A DNA stretch of 60,692 nt from the NCBI GenBank assembly GCA_024275135.1, contig JAJRZS010000012.1, forward strand, positions 1 to 60,692, read 5' to 3'. Below, in pieces: positions 50,716 to 60,658 of this stretch. Both the position numbers and the translations under genes were made by a program. The notes under the pieces are model-generated. The model searched no databases. It saw only the letters and a program-made list of their open reading frames with translations, and had not been told where the DNA came from. This DNA comes from Planctomycetota bacterium (GTDB lineage Bacteria > Planctomycetota > UBA1135). Every line of letters begins with the position of its first letter. The first letter of the stretch is position 1.

Positions 50716-51948
50716 TTGGAACGCGAAGACCTCATCTACGACTGGGCCGGTGTCGGTCCGCACCACGAGCCACCGCCCGCTGGCAAAGTCATGCTGGACG
50801 ACGAAACCCTGCGTGACGGTTTGCAATGTCCAAGCGTGACCGATCCTCCTCTGGGAAAGAAGATTCAGCTCGTCCATTTAATGGAAGAGTTGGGCATCGA
50901 CACCGCTGACGTTGGCTTGCCTGGTGCGGGTGGCCACGCGCGCGCCCATATTTTGGCCTTGGCCAAGGAGATGTTGCCACTCAACATCACTCCCAATGTG
51001 GCTTGTCGCACCGTCGTCTCCGACATCGAACCCATCGTCGACATGGTGCAAGAAGTGGGCGCTCCCATCGAGGTTTGTGCTTTTATTGGTAGCTCCCCCA
51101 TTCGAGCCTACGCAGAAAACTGGGATCTCGAGCGCATGGTGCAAATGGTGCGGGATGCTGTGCGGTTTGCTAAGTCGCACGATTTACCCTTAATGTTTGT
51201 CACCGAAGACACAGTACGGTCCACACCCGAGATTTTGTCCGCACTCAATGGTGCGGCAATCGACGAAGGCGCAGATCGTTTGTGTATTTGCGATACGGTC
51301 GGCGGCGTCATTCCGTATGCTGTGCGCAATATTTTCGAGTGGCTTAAAAACTTTTTGCGTGAAAAAAACGCCTCTCATGTGGGCCTTGATTGGCATGGCC
51401 ATCGCGACCGCGGTCTCGGCGTCATTAATACCATGAGCGCTTTGGCCGCCGGCGCCGAACGCGCCCATGCCACCGCATTAGGCATTGGCGAACGCGCCGG
51501 CAACACCGAAATGGATTTGTTGTTGGTCAACCTCAAGTTGCTTGGTTGGGTCGATCGCGACTTAACCCGTCTTAGCGAATATGTCCGCCTCGCTTCCGAG
51601 GCAACCGGGCGCCCCATCCGCCGTGAGTACCCAGTGTTTGGCGCCGACGCTTTCGAAACCGCCACCGGGGTGCATGCTGCTGCAGTTATCAAGGCGATGA
51701 AGCGCGGCGATCGGTGGCTTTCCGACTTGGTTTACTCGGGCGTACCCGCTGGCGAGTTCGGCATGGAACAAGTGATTTCGGTGGGCCCCATGAGCGGCAA
51801 ATCCAATGTCATTTGGTTCCTAGAACAGCGCGGACACGACGCCACCGAAGAGCGCATCTCCGCAGTGTTGGCCAAGGCAAAGTCTTCCACCCGTCTTCTC
51901 ACCGAGGAAGAGGTGTTGGCGGCTGCCGGCGTGTTGCAAGACGCCTAG
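50716..51948 (+). CDS. LeuA-like DRE-TIM metallolyase (2-isopropylmalate / homocitrate / citramalate synthase family)
   Basis: A 410-residue TIM-barrel synthase with TTG start at 50716. DDETLRDGLQCPSV (about 27-40) has the metal-binding Asp and Arg. The metal histidines are in LDWHGHRDRGLGVINTMSALAAGA, and ALGIGERAGNTEMDLLLV is the family's substrate-binding block. There is no C-terminal LeuA dimer domain, so feedback regulation by leucine is not expected. The substrate (acetyl-CoA plus a 2-oxo acid) is not predictable from sequence alone. The 3' end overlaps the convergent methyltransferase gene by 4 bp. Confidence 0.88.
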   Translation: MEREDLIYDWAGVGPHHEPPPAGKVMLDDETLRDGLQCPSVTDPPLGKKIQLVHLMEELGIDTADVGLPGAGGHARAHILALAKEMLPLNITPNVACRTVVSDIEPIVDMVQEVGAPIEVCAFIGSSPIRAYAENWDLERMVQMVRDAVRFAKSHDLPLMFVTEDTVRSTPEILSALNGAAIDEGADRLCICDTVGGVIPYAVRNIFEWLKNFLREKNASHVGLDWHGHRDRGLGVINTMSALAAGAERAHATALGIGERAGNTEMDLLLVNLKLLGWVDRDLTRLSEYVRLASEATGRPIRREYPVFGADAFETATGVHAAAVIKAMKRGDRWLSDLVYSGVPAGEFGMEQVISVGPMSGKSNVIWFLEQRGHDATEERISAVLAKAKSSTRLLTEEEVLAAAGVLQDA

Positions 51949-53699
51949 GCTAAACCAAGTTTTTTCGCCAATTGCTGCGGCACAAAAAAGTGATTGCGGC
52001 TGACTGCGGGGTTGTGGCCGTCTTTGGTTGGATACGGATAGATGGTACGCGTACGTGAGCAATAGGTATCGGCGCGTACGTAGCCTGCTGCTTGCGCACA
52101 TTCTTCCCAGGCTGCGCGCATGAGATGCCCGGAACGATAAGGAGAGCGGGCCACACCCGGGCGCAACACTTGCCCCGACAAATCATGAACAAATTTGAAT
52201 CCGGCGTGGTAAGTATTCCACGCCGTGTTGCGCAAGTCTTCCATGGAAAGCGCATTTTCTTCTGTGAACAGCAGCACCATGCCCATCTCTTGATAACCAC
52301 GGAAAACGGCCGTCATCGACTCAAAGTCTTGCTTGCGCACTTCGTGAAAACCATTGCCCACCATCATCACCGAAGCTTCCTTGGACACGCCCGCTTGTTC
52401 CAAAGCGTCGGCCAAGATTTCGGGGCAACCAATATCCGCATGCCGCACAAACTGCATATTGGGAGGCAACACACCTCGTGCTTGCTCTTGCTGGGCCGCA
52501 TCAATGGCCGCATCTTCTAAATCCGCACCAAAATAACAAATGTTTTGGTCGCCGGAGCGTTGAAAGCGAATGCGTGTTGCCTCGCCACGGCCAACAGCAT
52601 GCTCCACAAAAACGCGATACTGAAAGCCAGTGTCGCGGCAAAACTGGTCCAGCGCATCGTTCGCCCGCTCAAAGGCTCGGCGATTGGCGTCTTGGCTAGC
52701 ACCAACATTGTTGCCACGCTCCACCCAAACATCGGCCGTTCCTTGCTGCAGCAAGGCGACTCCCTGGTCGAGGTAGGCATGGTAAGTTTCAATGATGCCA
52801 AAAGGTCCTGGGCCGCGCTCAAACCCACGCGCACCCAATTCAGTAACGCGAAGACCGCCATCCTCCTTGGTCACCCAACCTGCCGCTTGCAAGATGGAGC
52901 CAGCGGCTTGCTCAAGCTGGGGATACTGGGTGCTCCATTGACCAGACTGCAGAGCGACTCCTTTTTTTAGCTCCTCAGTTTTTTCTGCGGCGCGCAAGCC
53001 CAAAACAACCGGCAGCAAACGAAATCCCAACTCCACTTCCTCGGGGGAGGCAATCCAGTGGTTTTGCAAAGCATGTTTGCGTGTTGGAATATCACAACCC
53101 ATTTGCTCCAGCAAAGCTTGTTCGGCCGGAGCCAGGCTTTGGTTGCGAAAAACCTTGGTCCACCAAGCGACGGTGCTTGCCGGTAAGCCGCGAGGTCGGG
53201 GGGACGCCTGAGAAAACACTTGCTGCACCTTTGGATGGCCGGCAATGCGGAAGCCGTCATCGTATTTTTCGACATAGCCGCGGCCTTGAAGAAACTCCAG
53301 ATGCGTGGCCAAAACCTGGGAATCCAAGGGTTTGCCTGCAACGCAGGTGCGGGAAGGAACCAGGGCCTCGCCCGCAAGCAAGCGTTGACCTAGCCCCAGG
53401 ATGGCAAAGGCGGACAGCACATTGCGCAACAACCAGAGGTCGGGCGGTGCGGTAATGGCCGCAGTGAATACCACTTGCTTCACCACCGCCATGGCCTCCT
53501 CGACTTGCAGTGGCTTGGTTGATGTTTGAGCAGCAAGCTCTTTGGCTAGGGCTAAAACTTCGCCGCCATACCGAAAAAGAATGGGCACTTCGTCACGCAA
53601 CAGGCGCCATGCATCTTTGCTCAAATACGGGTAGCCGGCACTGGTGGTGCCAGTGGGGAAAGAGGCAATGGTTTCGAGTTGGCGTTGCAGGTGATTCAA
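51945..53699 (-). CDS. Winged-helix class I SAM methyltransferase-like protein
   Basis: 584 residues with the TTG at 53699, whose overlap with the upstream stop (TTGA) mirrors other junctions here; a TTG at 53714 is also possible. Two winged-helix-like segments occur (about 130-165 with FLQGRGYVEKYDDGFRIAG; about 275-305 with AAGWVTKEDGGLRVTELGA). A Rossmann part follows, with VEHAVGRGEATRIRFQ, YFGADLEDAAIDAAQQEQAR, ADIGCPEILADAL and VMMVGNGFHEVRK. The layout is that of an O-methyltransferase. The last 90 residues, ending in TYCSRTRTIYPYPTKDGHNPAVSRNHFF, are an unfamiliar, well-defined tail. The substrate is unknown. Confidence 0.65.
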   Translation of the reverse strand: MNHLQRQLETIASFPTGTTSAGYPYLSKDAWRLLRDEVPILFRYGGEVLALAKELAAQTSTKPLQVEEAMAVVKQVVFTAAITAPPDLWLLRNVLSAFAILGLGQRLLAGEALVPSRTCVAGKPLDSQVLATHLEFLQGRGYVEKYDDGFRIAGHPKVQQVFSQASPRPRGLPASTVAWWTKVFRNQSLAPAEQALLEQMGCDIPTRKHALQNHWIASPEEVELGFRLLPVVLGLRAAEKTEELKKGVALQSGQWSTQYPQLEQAAGSILQAAGWVTKEDGGLRVTELGARGFERGPGPFGIIETYHAYLDQGVALLQQGTADVWVERGNNVGASQDANRRAFERANDALDQFCRDTGFQYRVFVEHAVGRGEATRIRFQRSGDQNICYFGADLEDAAIDAAQQEQARGVLPPNMQFVRHADIGCPEILADALEQAGVSKEASVMMVGNGFHEVRKQDFESMTAVFRGYQEMGMVLLFTEENALSMEDLRNTAWNTYHAGFKFVHDLSGQVLRPGVARSPYRSGHLMRAAWEECAQAAGYVRADTYCSRTRTIYPYPTKDGHNPAVSRNHFFVPQQLAKKLGLA

Positions 53700-54007
53700 T
53701 CGCTTGGCGAGCAATCCGAGGGCTTGTCAAGGTAGCCGGCGGCGCGCAATGCCTGCTCTAAATTGGGGTAAGCAACGCGTCCGCAAACGGCCCAGTGCAG
53801 CCAAAAGGATACGACAAACAAGAACACTGTGAGCCAACTAACTGCCCAAATCCCGGCAACCATCGACACGAGAAGCACAACCAAGGTGGTTGCCGCACGC
53901 AAATCATGGAGACTGCTTCGGTAAAGGCCCCACCACAGGTGGCGGCGTTGGGATGCGGAAAGTTGGGAAACGGTGGGGAGGTGTATTGTGGGGATCCAGC
54001 CAATCAT
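53696..54007 (-). CDS. Small membrane protein with two helices
   Basis: A 103-residue protein with two hydrophobic helices (ATTLVVLLVSMVAGIWAVSWL and TVFLFVVSFWLHWAVCG) and a short soluble C-terminus with YPNLEQALRAAGYLDKP. No family recognised. It lies between the aldehyde dehydrogenase and the methyltransferase on the same strand. Confidence 0.55.
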   Translation of the reverse strand: MIGWIPTIHLPTVSQLSASQRRHLWWGLYRSSLHDLRAATTLVVLLVSMVAGIWAVSWLTVFLFVVSFWLHWAVCGRVAYPNLEQALRAAGYLDKPSDCSPSD

Positions 54008-54078
54008 GGGCAGCGGATAAAGACTCCGGGGGAGGGGCCGAACCCAGTATAGCGCCTACCGATTCCCAATCCCTTTTT

Positions 54079-55650
54079 CTAACCCAAAATCGCAGGCGGA
54101 AGCAGCCGCAGTAAGCGGCCCCAGCTAGGGTCATGTTCGAAGGCAAGCAAGCGTTGGCCGAGGATATGCAAGCGCCGATGCTGGGGCATCCACATCGGTT
54201 TGATTTTCGGACGGAAGGGACCACGCAAAATCGTGTTGCGTGGTGAATCCAAAAGCAAGGTGTTGTGTACCACGCCCATCCCTGAACCCGGGATTTGTTT
54301 TGTGTGACCGGGATAAGCTCCCCAGGGCAAGGAAGCTAAGGCAAAACCGAGCCCGGCCCAAATATTGACGCCAATGGTTCCATATTGCAGTTGTTCCACC
54401 GCGTCTTGCAATGCCTGCTTGGGGGTGGAGGGGGCAGCGATCACTGTGCATGACAAGGTCCCATACACCTGCTGGTTGACAAAAGAAACCACGGCAGACA
54501 AAAACGGCTCCGCCTTGGAGGCTGGCAAACTTGTTTCCACCAACACTGAGCAAAAGGCCTCTTCTCGCAAAGCCAACTCCGCTTCTTCCGCAGGAATATC
54601 GGCCAACAACAGCGGCGGGGTTTGCTCGGCGCTGTGGGGAGGAGCACTGGCTTGATAATGACGCAGAAAACGAGACCAGCGCTGGGATGCACCCGGATAC
54701 CAAGCCACGCGTGCCGGGGCCCTCTGCATAGAATCCCGTATGGCTTGCAAAAATTCTTGGCGTTGTGGCCAATCCCGTGCCGTCACCAACAGTTGAGGGG
54801 AGTTGCAATTGAACCCATTGTTGAGCAACATCATGCCAACAAGCTGTTCGGCCTGGAAACAAATGTCGCTTTTTGACCATACTCCTGGAACCACGATTAC
54901 CGGAGACACTGCACCCAACTCAGCACTGATTTCTTTCTGCTCCACGGCCGGTATTTTCACAATCCGCCGAAAGCTCGCCTCGCTCCCAGTAAGGTGTATG
55001 GCATCCACTTTGGGATGGGCAATTAAATCTTCCCCAACTGCGGAATCTCCATCAACAAAGCCCAAAAAACCTGCTGCATGGAGTGGCGCAAATGCTCGTT
55101 CTAGAAGTGGTCGCATAAAGCTTTGTAGCGGGTGCAACTTGGCAATCACCACGCGGTTTTCCTTGAGCAACTGCCACAAAATATCCAGTGGCGGAATCGA
55201 AGTTACATTGCCCGCACCTAAAACCACACTGCAACCCCCAGCGCCTAAAGTAAGAGCCGTTGCTGGAACCTTGGTTTTTCCGTAAATCTCAGCACGAAGT
55301 CCTGGAAACAAGATTCTGTCCCACGGTTCCAAAGGAAATGCTTTGATCTTCCAGCCATCGACACCATGCTTTTCCTTGGTATGCGGGCAACCCCCACGCA
55401 GTAGGGTGTCTCGATATTGGCGCAGGTGGCGCAATACGATAGCTGGACCAGTAATCCACTCTTCTCCAGCCATGGAACTATCCATAGCGATCCCTTTGAC
55501 TTCGCAACTTTCTTTAACCCATTCCTCAGCAACCGCAAACACGCCGTCGCGACAACTCTGCAAAATATCGGCGCGGCTACGGGCATCTAAGGCCTTCCAA
55601 GTAGACGCTTGCTGCGCTACCCGCGAAACCACCGAATCCACAGATCTCAT
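54079..55650 (-). CDS. Aldehyde dehydrogenase-superfamily protein
   Basis: 523 residues with the ATG at 55650, which overlaps the upstream isomerase stop (ATGA). ALDH blocks: cofactor loop [15 protein letters not shown], Rossmann [16 protein letters not shown], catalytic base in [13 protein letters not shown], and nucleophile Cys in [13 protein letters not shown]. The [12 protein letters not shown] form and the surrounding [17 protein letters not shown] are unlike classical PWNxP-type aldehyde dehydrogenases and fit an uncommon acyl-CoA-reductase-like subgroup. The substrate is unknown; coupling to a sugar-phosphate-isomerase-like enzyme may point to a sugar or polyol. Confidence 0.85.
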   Translation of the reverse strand: MRSVDSVVSRVAQQASTWKALDARSRADILQSCRDGVFAVAEEWVKESCEVKGIAMDSSMAGEEWITGPAIVLRHLRQYRDTLLRGGCPHTKEKHGVDGWKIKAFPLEPWDRILFPGLRAEIYGKTKVPATALTLGAGGCSVVLGAGNVTSIPPLDILWQLLKENRVVIAKLHPLQSFMRPLLERAFAPLHAAGFLGFVDGDSAVGEDLIAHPKVDAIHLTGSEASFRRIVKIPAVEQKEISAELGAVSPVIVVPGVWSKSDICFQAEQLVGMMLLNNGFNCNSPQLLVTARDWPQRQEFLQAIRDSMQRAPARVAWYPGASQRWSRFLRHYQASAPPHSAEQTPPLLLADIPAEEAELALREEAFCSVLVETSLPASKAEPFLSAVVSFVNQQVYGTLSCTVIAAPSTPKQALQDAVEQLQYGTIGVNIWAGLGFALASLPWGAYPGHTKQIPGSGMGVVHNTLLLDSPRNTILRGPFRPKIKPMWMPQHRRLHILGQRLLAFEHDPSWGRLLRLLPPAILG

Positions 55651-56483
55651 AGCCTTTGTTGGGCTTCCAGCGCCCGCCACATACTCAAACAACGCGGCGC
55701 CAACTCATGAAAACGATGGGCGTCGCGGCCCAATTCGAAACAAGCTGGTACCGCAAGCTTGCTCTGCCAACAAGTTTGGACCAAACTCTGCCAATCCACA
55801 TCTCCTTCGCCAGGTGCAAGGTGGCAATGCTCGCCACAACGCATATCGTCAAGCTGAATGCCAACGATGTCGTCGGCGAATTTTTCCATCGCCGCAGCAG
55901 GAGTGTAATGATCATTGACATAAAGATGGCCGATGTCCAAGCTCAGCCCAACGTCCATCGGCAACTCCTCACGCAATTGTTCCCAGTCGGTTAAAGTTGC
56001 CATCCAGTGACCAGGTTCTGGCTCCAACCCCAACCGTATTTGCAAACTTTCTGCGTGCACGGAAAGCTCCTGCACCGCAGACACCAGGGCTTTGCGCGCA
56101 CCCGCTTCCGTTTGCCCTTCCGGCAGAACTCCCGACCAAAAAGAGAGAACCTCGGCACCAAGCAAGGGACACCACTCCAAAAGTTCGTGCAAATATCGTA
56201 AACGCAATTTTGCGCTTTCGTCGCTTTCTAATAGATTCGGACGATGTTTGCGTCGCGCATCGAGGGCAAAGCGAGCACCTGTTTCCACTACCACGCGTAG
56301 CTTCAATTGTTGGCACAGCTTGCCGATGGCTTCAACCTCAGCCTTAGTGGTGGTGGCTGGATTGAGGTGGCCAACATCTGGGGTAATCGCAACCGCTTGA
56401 TAACCAAGTTCTGCAAGCCAAGGCAAGGCATCTTCCAAGCGGTGAGAAGTAAAACCGTTGGAATTGTAGCCCAGGGCAATCAT
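55647..56483 (-). CDS. Sugar phosphate isomerase/epimerase-family TIM-barrel protein
   Basis: 278 residues with the xylose isomerase-like AP2 fold. Segments include [47 protein letters not shown] (metal Glu), [13 protein letters not shown] (metal Asp/His), [28 protein letters not shown] (metal His/Glu) and a closing [11 protein letters not shown]. The metal-site spacing looks complete, so it is probably an active isomerase or epimerase. It is translationally coupled to the aldehyde dehydrogenase. Confidence 0.85.
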   Translation of the reverse strand: MIALGYNSNGFTSHRLEDALPWLAELGYQAVAITPDVGHLNPATTTKAEVEAIGKLCQQLKLRVVVETGARFALDARRKHRPNLLESDESAKLRLRYLHELLEWCPLLGAEVLSFWSGVLPEGQTEAGARKALVSAVQELSVHAESLQIRLGLEPEPGHWMATLTDWEQLREELPMDVGLSLDIGHLYVNDHYTPAAAMEKFADDIVGIQLDDMRCGEHCHLAPGEGDVDWQSLVQTCWQSKLAVPACFELGRDAHRFHELAPRCLSMWRALEAQQRL

Positions 56484-56485
56484 GA

Positions 56486-57046
56486 TTAACGCAAACGGGC
56501 TTTGGGGCCATATTCTTCTAAAGAACCGGAATAGCGGCGAATCTTTTTTTCAATCTCCACGGTTGCCGTTTGATTGTTCGCATACTCTTCTTTCATCGCT
56601 TCCAAATCCGACAGCGCATGTTCCATCATTTCTTTAGCCTCGACCATCCGCGAGCGAAAAACAAAGGGATCGCCATGGCCGTTGTATTGTTCCTGCACCG
56701 CTTTTTCAAATAAAGCTACTCCTTCTTCCCCTTGGGCAATCGCCTTTTCCCATCGCGGATCCTGTTCGTGCAAAGGGCGCAAATCCATAGGTGTGGCCTC
56801 AACTACACGCCCGCCTGTGGAAGGGTTGTGTCTAACTGGTGTCGGCGCACCCTCGACAAAGCGTTTGAAATTATCCAAAGATTGTTCCCAGCCTGTCTGA
56901 TAAACATAAACGCCCAGTCCACCGGAAACCATTCCGAACAGCATTAAGAAAATCCCGCCCAAAGGGTTGCGCCGTTGCGAATTGGCTGGCTTCCGCTTCC
57001 TCTTGGTCTTTGTAGTCTTCGTTTTTTCTTTCATCGATGTACTCAT
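56486..57046 (-). CDS. Single-pass membrane protein of unknown function
   Basis: 186 residues with the ATG at 57046, beginning 1 bp past the rsmB stop. A very basic cytoplasmic tail ([21 protein letters not shown]) precedes one transmembrane helix ([22 protein letters not shown]). A periplasmic helical part with [21 protein letters not shown] and a coiled-coil-like C-terminus follows. I recognise no family. Confidence 0.65.
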   Translation of the reverse strand: MSTSMKEKTKTTKTKRKRKPANSQRRNPLGGIFLMLFGMVSGGLGVYVYQTGWEQSLDNFKRFVEGAPTPVRHNPSTGGRVVEATPMDLRPLHEQDPRWEKAIAQGEEGVALFEKAVQEQYNGHGDPFVFRSRMVEAKEMMEHALSDLEAMKEEYANNQTATVEIEKKIRRYSGSLEEYGPKARLR

Positions 57047-57047
57047 T

Positions 57048-58385
57048 TTATCCCAGCAATGCGGCAAATCCGCCGGCACAATCGAAACTTGGCTCCCACA
57101 GCTCCTCACGCCGAATCTTTTTCCCTGTGCGCTTGGCCAAACGCGCTACGGCCATTTGGTTCTCTTCTTGCTCCAGGGAACAGGTAGACCATAAAACTCG
57201 GCTTTGCTCGCCAAGCGCCGGCACAATCAAATGTTTCTGAATAAGATTTTGCATGGTTTCCAATTCATGCAACGTCTTTTTGCCAAAACGCGCACGCGCC
57301 TCCGGACGTTTATGCAACACCCCCGTATTGGAACAAGGAACATCGGCTATGATGAGACTCCATTCCCGACACGGTAAGTTTTTTCCATCTGCCTGCAGAC
57401 AAAGGGTTTCTATGGGATGCCCCAAACGTCTGGCCTCTTCTTCGAGCCTGGCCAAGCGCTTAGGCGCAATGTCGCAGGCAAGGATTTCCGCATCGCCGCC
57501 AGCCAGCTCAAAGGCGGCAAAAGCCTTGCCACCAGGCGCTGCACATAAATCCAAAATGCGGTCCCCTGCCGTCGGTGCAGCCAAGGCCACGGAGCGAAAG
57601 GAGCTAAGATCCTGAACCGACCACCTGCCGTCGTCGTAGCCAGGCCATTGGGGAACCGCGCTTGCCTCGAGTGCACGCACTTGCAACAAAACGCCCTCGC
57701 GTTGGAGTATTTGCACCTTCCCCTGTTCCAGTTGATGAGAAACCTCCTCAACCGAAGAGCGCAAAACATTCACTCGAATCCACAGTGGCGCCTTTCGTCG
57801 AAACACCTGTGCCCGCTGCCGTGTTCTTTCTTCTCCTTCCGTTTGCCACCATCTCTGAATTAAAAATTTCGGAAAGCCTGTTGTCTCCGCTAAGTATTCG
57901 GCGGGACGTTGGCTTGGGTCGGCAAACACCTTCCGCGCAAACCTCCAAGCAGGATCCGGCAAAACATTGCGACCAACTTCGCAGGAAGTTTCTATTTTTT
58001 CTGCTTCCCGGACTACGGTCCGCAAAACGGCGTTCAAAAACCCAATCTTGGCTTGCAGCTCTGGTTTCATGGCCTCCAGGGTGGCGTCGATTGCCGCATG
58101 GTGGGGAATCCGCTGCAAAAACAATAGCTGATACAAGCCTAGGCGCAGGGCCGACAACATGGATGGATCCTTCACCCTCTTTTTCACATAAGCTAAAATC
58201 AAGCAATCCAAGGTTATCTCTGCCCTTAACACTCCTAACAACAGCTCTTTCGCCAGCGCACGATCTCGTAAGTTCCACTCTTCTTCGGCAAAGGTTCTGT
58301 CCAAGCTGCGACTTGGAAATTCCATTTGGCTTTGCAAAAGCTGCCAAACCAAACGCCGTACCGAACCGCGATGAGCAAAGCTCAT
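57048..58385 (-). CDS. rsmB: 16S rRNA (cytosine-967-C5)-methyltransferase RsmB
   Basis: 445 residues with the ATG at 58385, which overlaps the fmt stop (ATGA). The N-terminal NusB-like RNA-binding domain spans about 1-140 (RDRALAKELLLGVLRAEITLDCLI). The Rossmann domain has motif I ILDLCAAPGGKAFAAFELAGG (about 269-289). The catalytic and release cysteines are in DVPCSNTGVLHKRPEA and LWSTCSLEQEEN. The fmt-rsmB pair is common in bacteria. A weakly conserved insert lies between the two domains. Confidence 0.95.
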   Translation of the reverse strand: MSFAHRGSVRRLVWQLLQSQMEFPSRSLDRTFAEEEWNLRDRALAKELLLGVLRAEITLDCLILAYVKKRVKDPSMLSALRLGLYQLLFLQRIPHHAAIDATLEAMKPELQAKIGFLNAVLRTVVREAEKIETSCEVGRNVLPDPAWRFARKVFADPSQRPAEYLAETTGFPKFLIQRWWQTEGEERTRQRAQVFRRKAPLWIRVNVLRSSVEEVSHQLEQGKVQILQREGVLLQVRALEASAVPQWPGYDDGRWSVQDLSSFRSVALAAPTAGDRILDLCAAPGGKAFAAFELAGGDAEILACDIAPKRLARLEEEARRLGHPIETLCLQADGKNLPCREWSLIIADVPCSNTGVLHKRPEARARFGKKTLHELETMQNLIQKHLIVPALGEQSRVLWSTCSLEQEENQMAVARLAKRTGKKIRREELWEPSFDCAGGFAALLG

Positions 58386-59329
58386 GAGCCGGCCCCACCA
58401 AATTGTTGGCCGCAACGAAGAGCCTTGCCACGCAAAAATTCTGCTGCCGAAATTTTGGCCTTACCAGCACGCTGCACTTCTTCTATGCAATAAAATCCTT
58501 CACCACAAGCGACAACGATTCCCTCCTCTAGGCTCACCACCATTCCTGGCTCAGCCGGAACCGCAAACTCTCGAACATGACCTCGGTGTATGCGCAACCT
58601 TTCGCCCGTGGGCAAAGTCGTTTGCGCACAAGGCCACCCTGCCATCGCCCGCACTTGCCGCTCCACCACAAGCGCCGACTTACGCCAATCCACTACCCCG
58701 TCTTCCTTGCGAATCCGTCGGCATACCGTGACTTGCGATTCCTCTTGCGGTGTTCCAACCGGCAAAGACTTGGTGCGCTCAAAACTTTGCAATTGCTCAA
58801 CCAAAAACTCGGCACCTACTCGCGCCAAAGTTGCCGTTAGCTCGGGAGCCGTTTCGCTGCCTTGCAGAGGCAGGCTAGTTGAGGCCAAAACATTGCCGGC
58901 ATCTAAGGCCAGCACCATTTTTTGCAAACTCACTCCGGTTTGCTGATCCCCAGCCAAAATGGCCGCTTGGATGGGGCTCGCCCCCCGCCATCGCGGCAAC
59001 AAAGAGGCGTGGAGGTTCACACAACCAAGACGAGGCAAATCTAAAAGCTCCTGACTCAGAAGTTGCCCATAACTCACCACCACACCAAGGTCGGCTTGCC
59101 AAGCAGAAAAATCTTGCAAAAAGTTTGGGGCGGCAGCGGAAGAAGGACGCAACAGCGGAATCCCTGCCGCCGCCGCCGATTCTGCCATCGGGTTGGGTGC
59201 TAGCTTGCGGCCGCGTCCAGCTTTGCGCTGGGGTGACGTCACCAAACCAACCACCGACAACCCCGCCCCCAACACCGCGTTCCAAGAAGCGGTGGCAAAG
59301 GGTGGGGAGCCTAGAAAGGCGATGCGCAA
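58382..59329 (-). CDS. fmt: Methionyl-tRNA formyltransferase
   Basis: Formylates the initiator Met-tRNA using 10-formyl-tetrahydrofolate. With the TTG at 59329 (7 nt after the trxA stop) the product has 315 residues and starts RIAFLGSPPFATASW, the usual family beginning. The catalytic region is CVNLHASLLPRWRGASPIQAAIL (Asn/His and the hinge), followed by the C-terminal OB-like domain with VCRRIRKEDGVVDW. A longer frame to 59356 overlaps trxA and is unlikely. Confidence 0.95.
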   Translation of the reverse strand: MRIAFLGSPPFATASWNAVLGAGLSVVGLVTSPQRKAGRGRKLAPNPMAESAAAAGIPLLRPSSAAAPNFLQDFSAWQADLGVVVSYGQLLSQELLDLPRLGCVNLHASLLPRWRGASPIQAAILAGDQQTGVSLQKMVLALDAGNVLASTSLPLQGSETAPELTATLARVGAEFLVEQLQSFERTKSLPVGTPQEESQVTVCRRIRKEDGVVDWRKSALVVERQVRAMAGWPCAQTTLPTGERLRIHRGHVREFAVPAEPGMVVSLEEGIVVACGEGFYCIEEVQRAGKAKISAAEFLRGKALRCGQQFGGAGS

Positions 59330-59336
59330 ATTTTGA

Positions 59337-59660
59337 TTAAACGTGCGGCTCAACAAAAGCCTTGAACTGCTCGTAGTTCATCATGCCTGCCGAGCGCGCC
59401 ACTTCTTCCCCACCCTTAAAGATGAGAAAGCATGGAATGCCCATCACGCCCATGGAGGCGGGGGTGCTTGGGTTGTCTTGGGTGTCATGCTTGACGACCT
59501 TCAACTTGCCGGCCATTTCTTCGGCAAGTTTGTCGACAGCGGGCCCCATCGCTTTACATGGTCCGCACCAAGGTGCCCAAAAATCAACCAAAACAGGGAG
59601 AGAGGATTCGACCACTTCCTTCTGGAAGCTTTCGTCGGTGACTTCGATTGCGTTTGACAT
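59337..59660 (-). CDS. trxA: Thioredoxin
   Basis: A 107-residue thioredoxin with the WCGPC active site (residues 31-35) in LVDFWAPWCGPCKAMGP and the cis-proline loop VMGIPCFLIFKGGEEVARSAG. A reducing protein for ribonucleotide reductase, methionine sulfoxide reductase and others. The unpaired Cys in GIPCF, where Thr is typical, is a small oddity. The segment 59661-59785 upstream (125 bp) has no gene and probably holds its promoter. Confidence 0.96.
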   Translation of the reverse strand: MSNAIEVTDESFQKEVVESSLPVLVDFWAPWCGPCKAMGPAVDKLAEEMAGKLKVVKHDTQDNPSTPASMGVMGIPCFLIFKGGEEVARSAGMMNYEQFKAFVEPHV

Positions 59661-59785
59661 CGTTTTCGTTCGGCCTAGACCCGGGCCGAATGCGGGATGG
59701 TGGTTTAGAGCGAATCTTCGCCAAGAAGTTCCCCGAGTTCGGGGTCGTAATTTTCTTGTTGGCGATCAAAAGTTTCATCTATGTC

Positions 59786-60649
59786 TTAGAGTTGGAGAAT
59801 GCCAGCGTCTTGACGTCGGCGCACAAAAATATCCGCAAAGGGAACTTCTTGTTGGATGTCGACCTGTTGTTGTTTTGCCAATTCCAACAGAGCAACAAGG
59901 TAGTAGGCAGCGTCGGCCTTGGGAACATCTTCTTCCGCCAAAATCGTGTTCAAAGTGGTGGAATCCGCTTGTTGCATGCGATGCCACAATTCCTCCACAT
60001 AGGCGCGCAAGGGCTTGCCCACGGGGCGCACATGGTGTGGACGAAGAAAACCCGTTTCTTCTTCAAGCCGGGTAAACACCTTCAACAAATCCCAAATGGA
60101 AATGTCGCCCAAATCCCAGTTTTCTTCTTCCTCTTCAGGTTCGACTTCCTCCACTCGGCCCAACCAGCGACCACCGGCCGCCATCATCCGCCCCCGCTGA
60201 TCCCAACGATCGCGCAAGGCTTCGGCCACCCGCCGCAATTCTTTGTAGGCCAACAACTGTTGCACCAACTCCTCACCGGGATCGAAAGGATCCTCATCGG
60301 CTTCGATTTCCTCTTGCGGCAGTAAGGAGCGGCTCTTAATGGCGAGCAAAGTAGCGGCCAGCACCAAATAATCTGCGGCCTCGTCGACGTCAACCACCGG
60401 CAAAGAGCGCACATACTGGCAATAGGCATCACAAACTTCAGTCAAAGAAACTACATGGATTTCCAACTCTTTGTCGCGCACCAATTGCAGCAACAAATCC
60501 AGTGGACCAAAAAACACGCGGTCTAAACAAACCTGGAAACTAGGCACCTCCACAGATTCTTCCGCAACCGCATCCGCATCCGCATCCGGCTGCGAGGGTG
60601 GATGCAGCCGCGAAGGCGGAAGTAGGGAAGGGTCGACCGGCTCAATCAT
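59786..60649 (-). CDS. scpA: Segregation and condensation protein A (kleisin)
   Basis: A 287-residue kleisin that links SMC heads with ScpB for chromosome segregation. The N-terminal SMC-binding part has FGPLDLLLQLVRDKELEIHVVSLTEVC (about 47-73) and YLVLAATLLAIKSRSLLP. The C-terminal winged helix ends the protein with AAYYLVALLELAKQQQVDIQQEVPFADIFV. The first 35 residues carry a DADADAVAEE stretch encoded by three CATCCG hexamers. No scpB gene is present downstream, where it often lies. Confidence 0.94.
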   Translation of the reverse strand: MIEPVDPSLLPPSRLHPPSQPDADADAVAEESVEVPSFQVCLDRVFFGPLDLLLQLVRDKELEIHVVSLTEVCDAYCQYVRSLPVVDVDEAADYLVLAATLLAIKSRSLLPQEEIEADEDPFDPGEELVQQLLAYKELRRVAEALRDRWDQRGRMMAAGGRWLGRVEEVEPEEEEENWDLGDISIWDLLKVFTRLEEETGFLRPHHVRPVGKPLRAYVEELWHRMQQADSTTLNTILAEEDVPKADAAYYLVALLELAKQQQVDIQQEVPFADIFVRRRQDAGILQL

Positions 60650-60658
60650 CGCTATGGA

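Noticed and set aside
60560..60600. CATCCG tandem repeat near the scpA start as a phase-variation tract
   Set aside because: Only three copies, in-frame hexamers that add Asp-Ala pairs; they would change length but not switch the gene.
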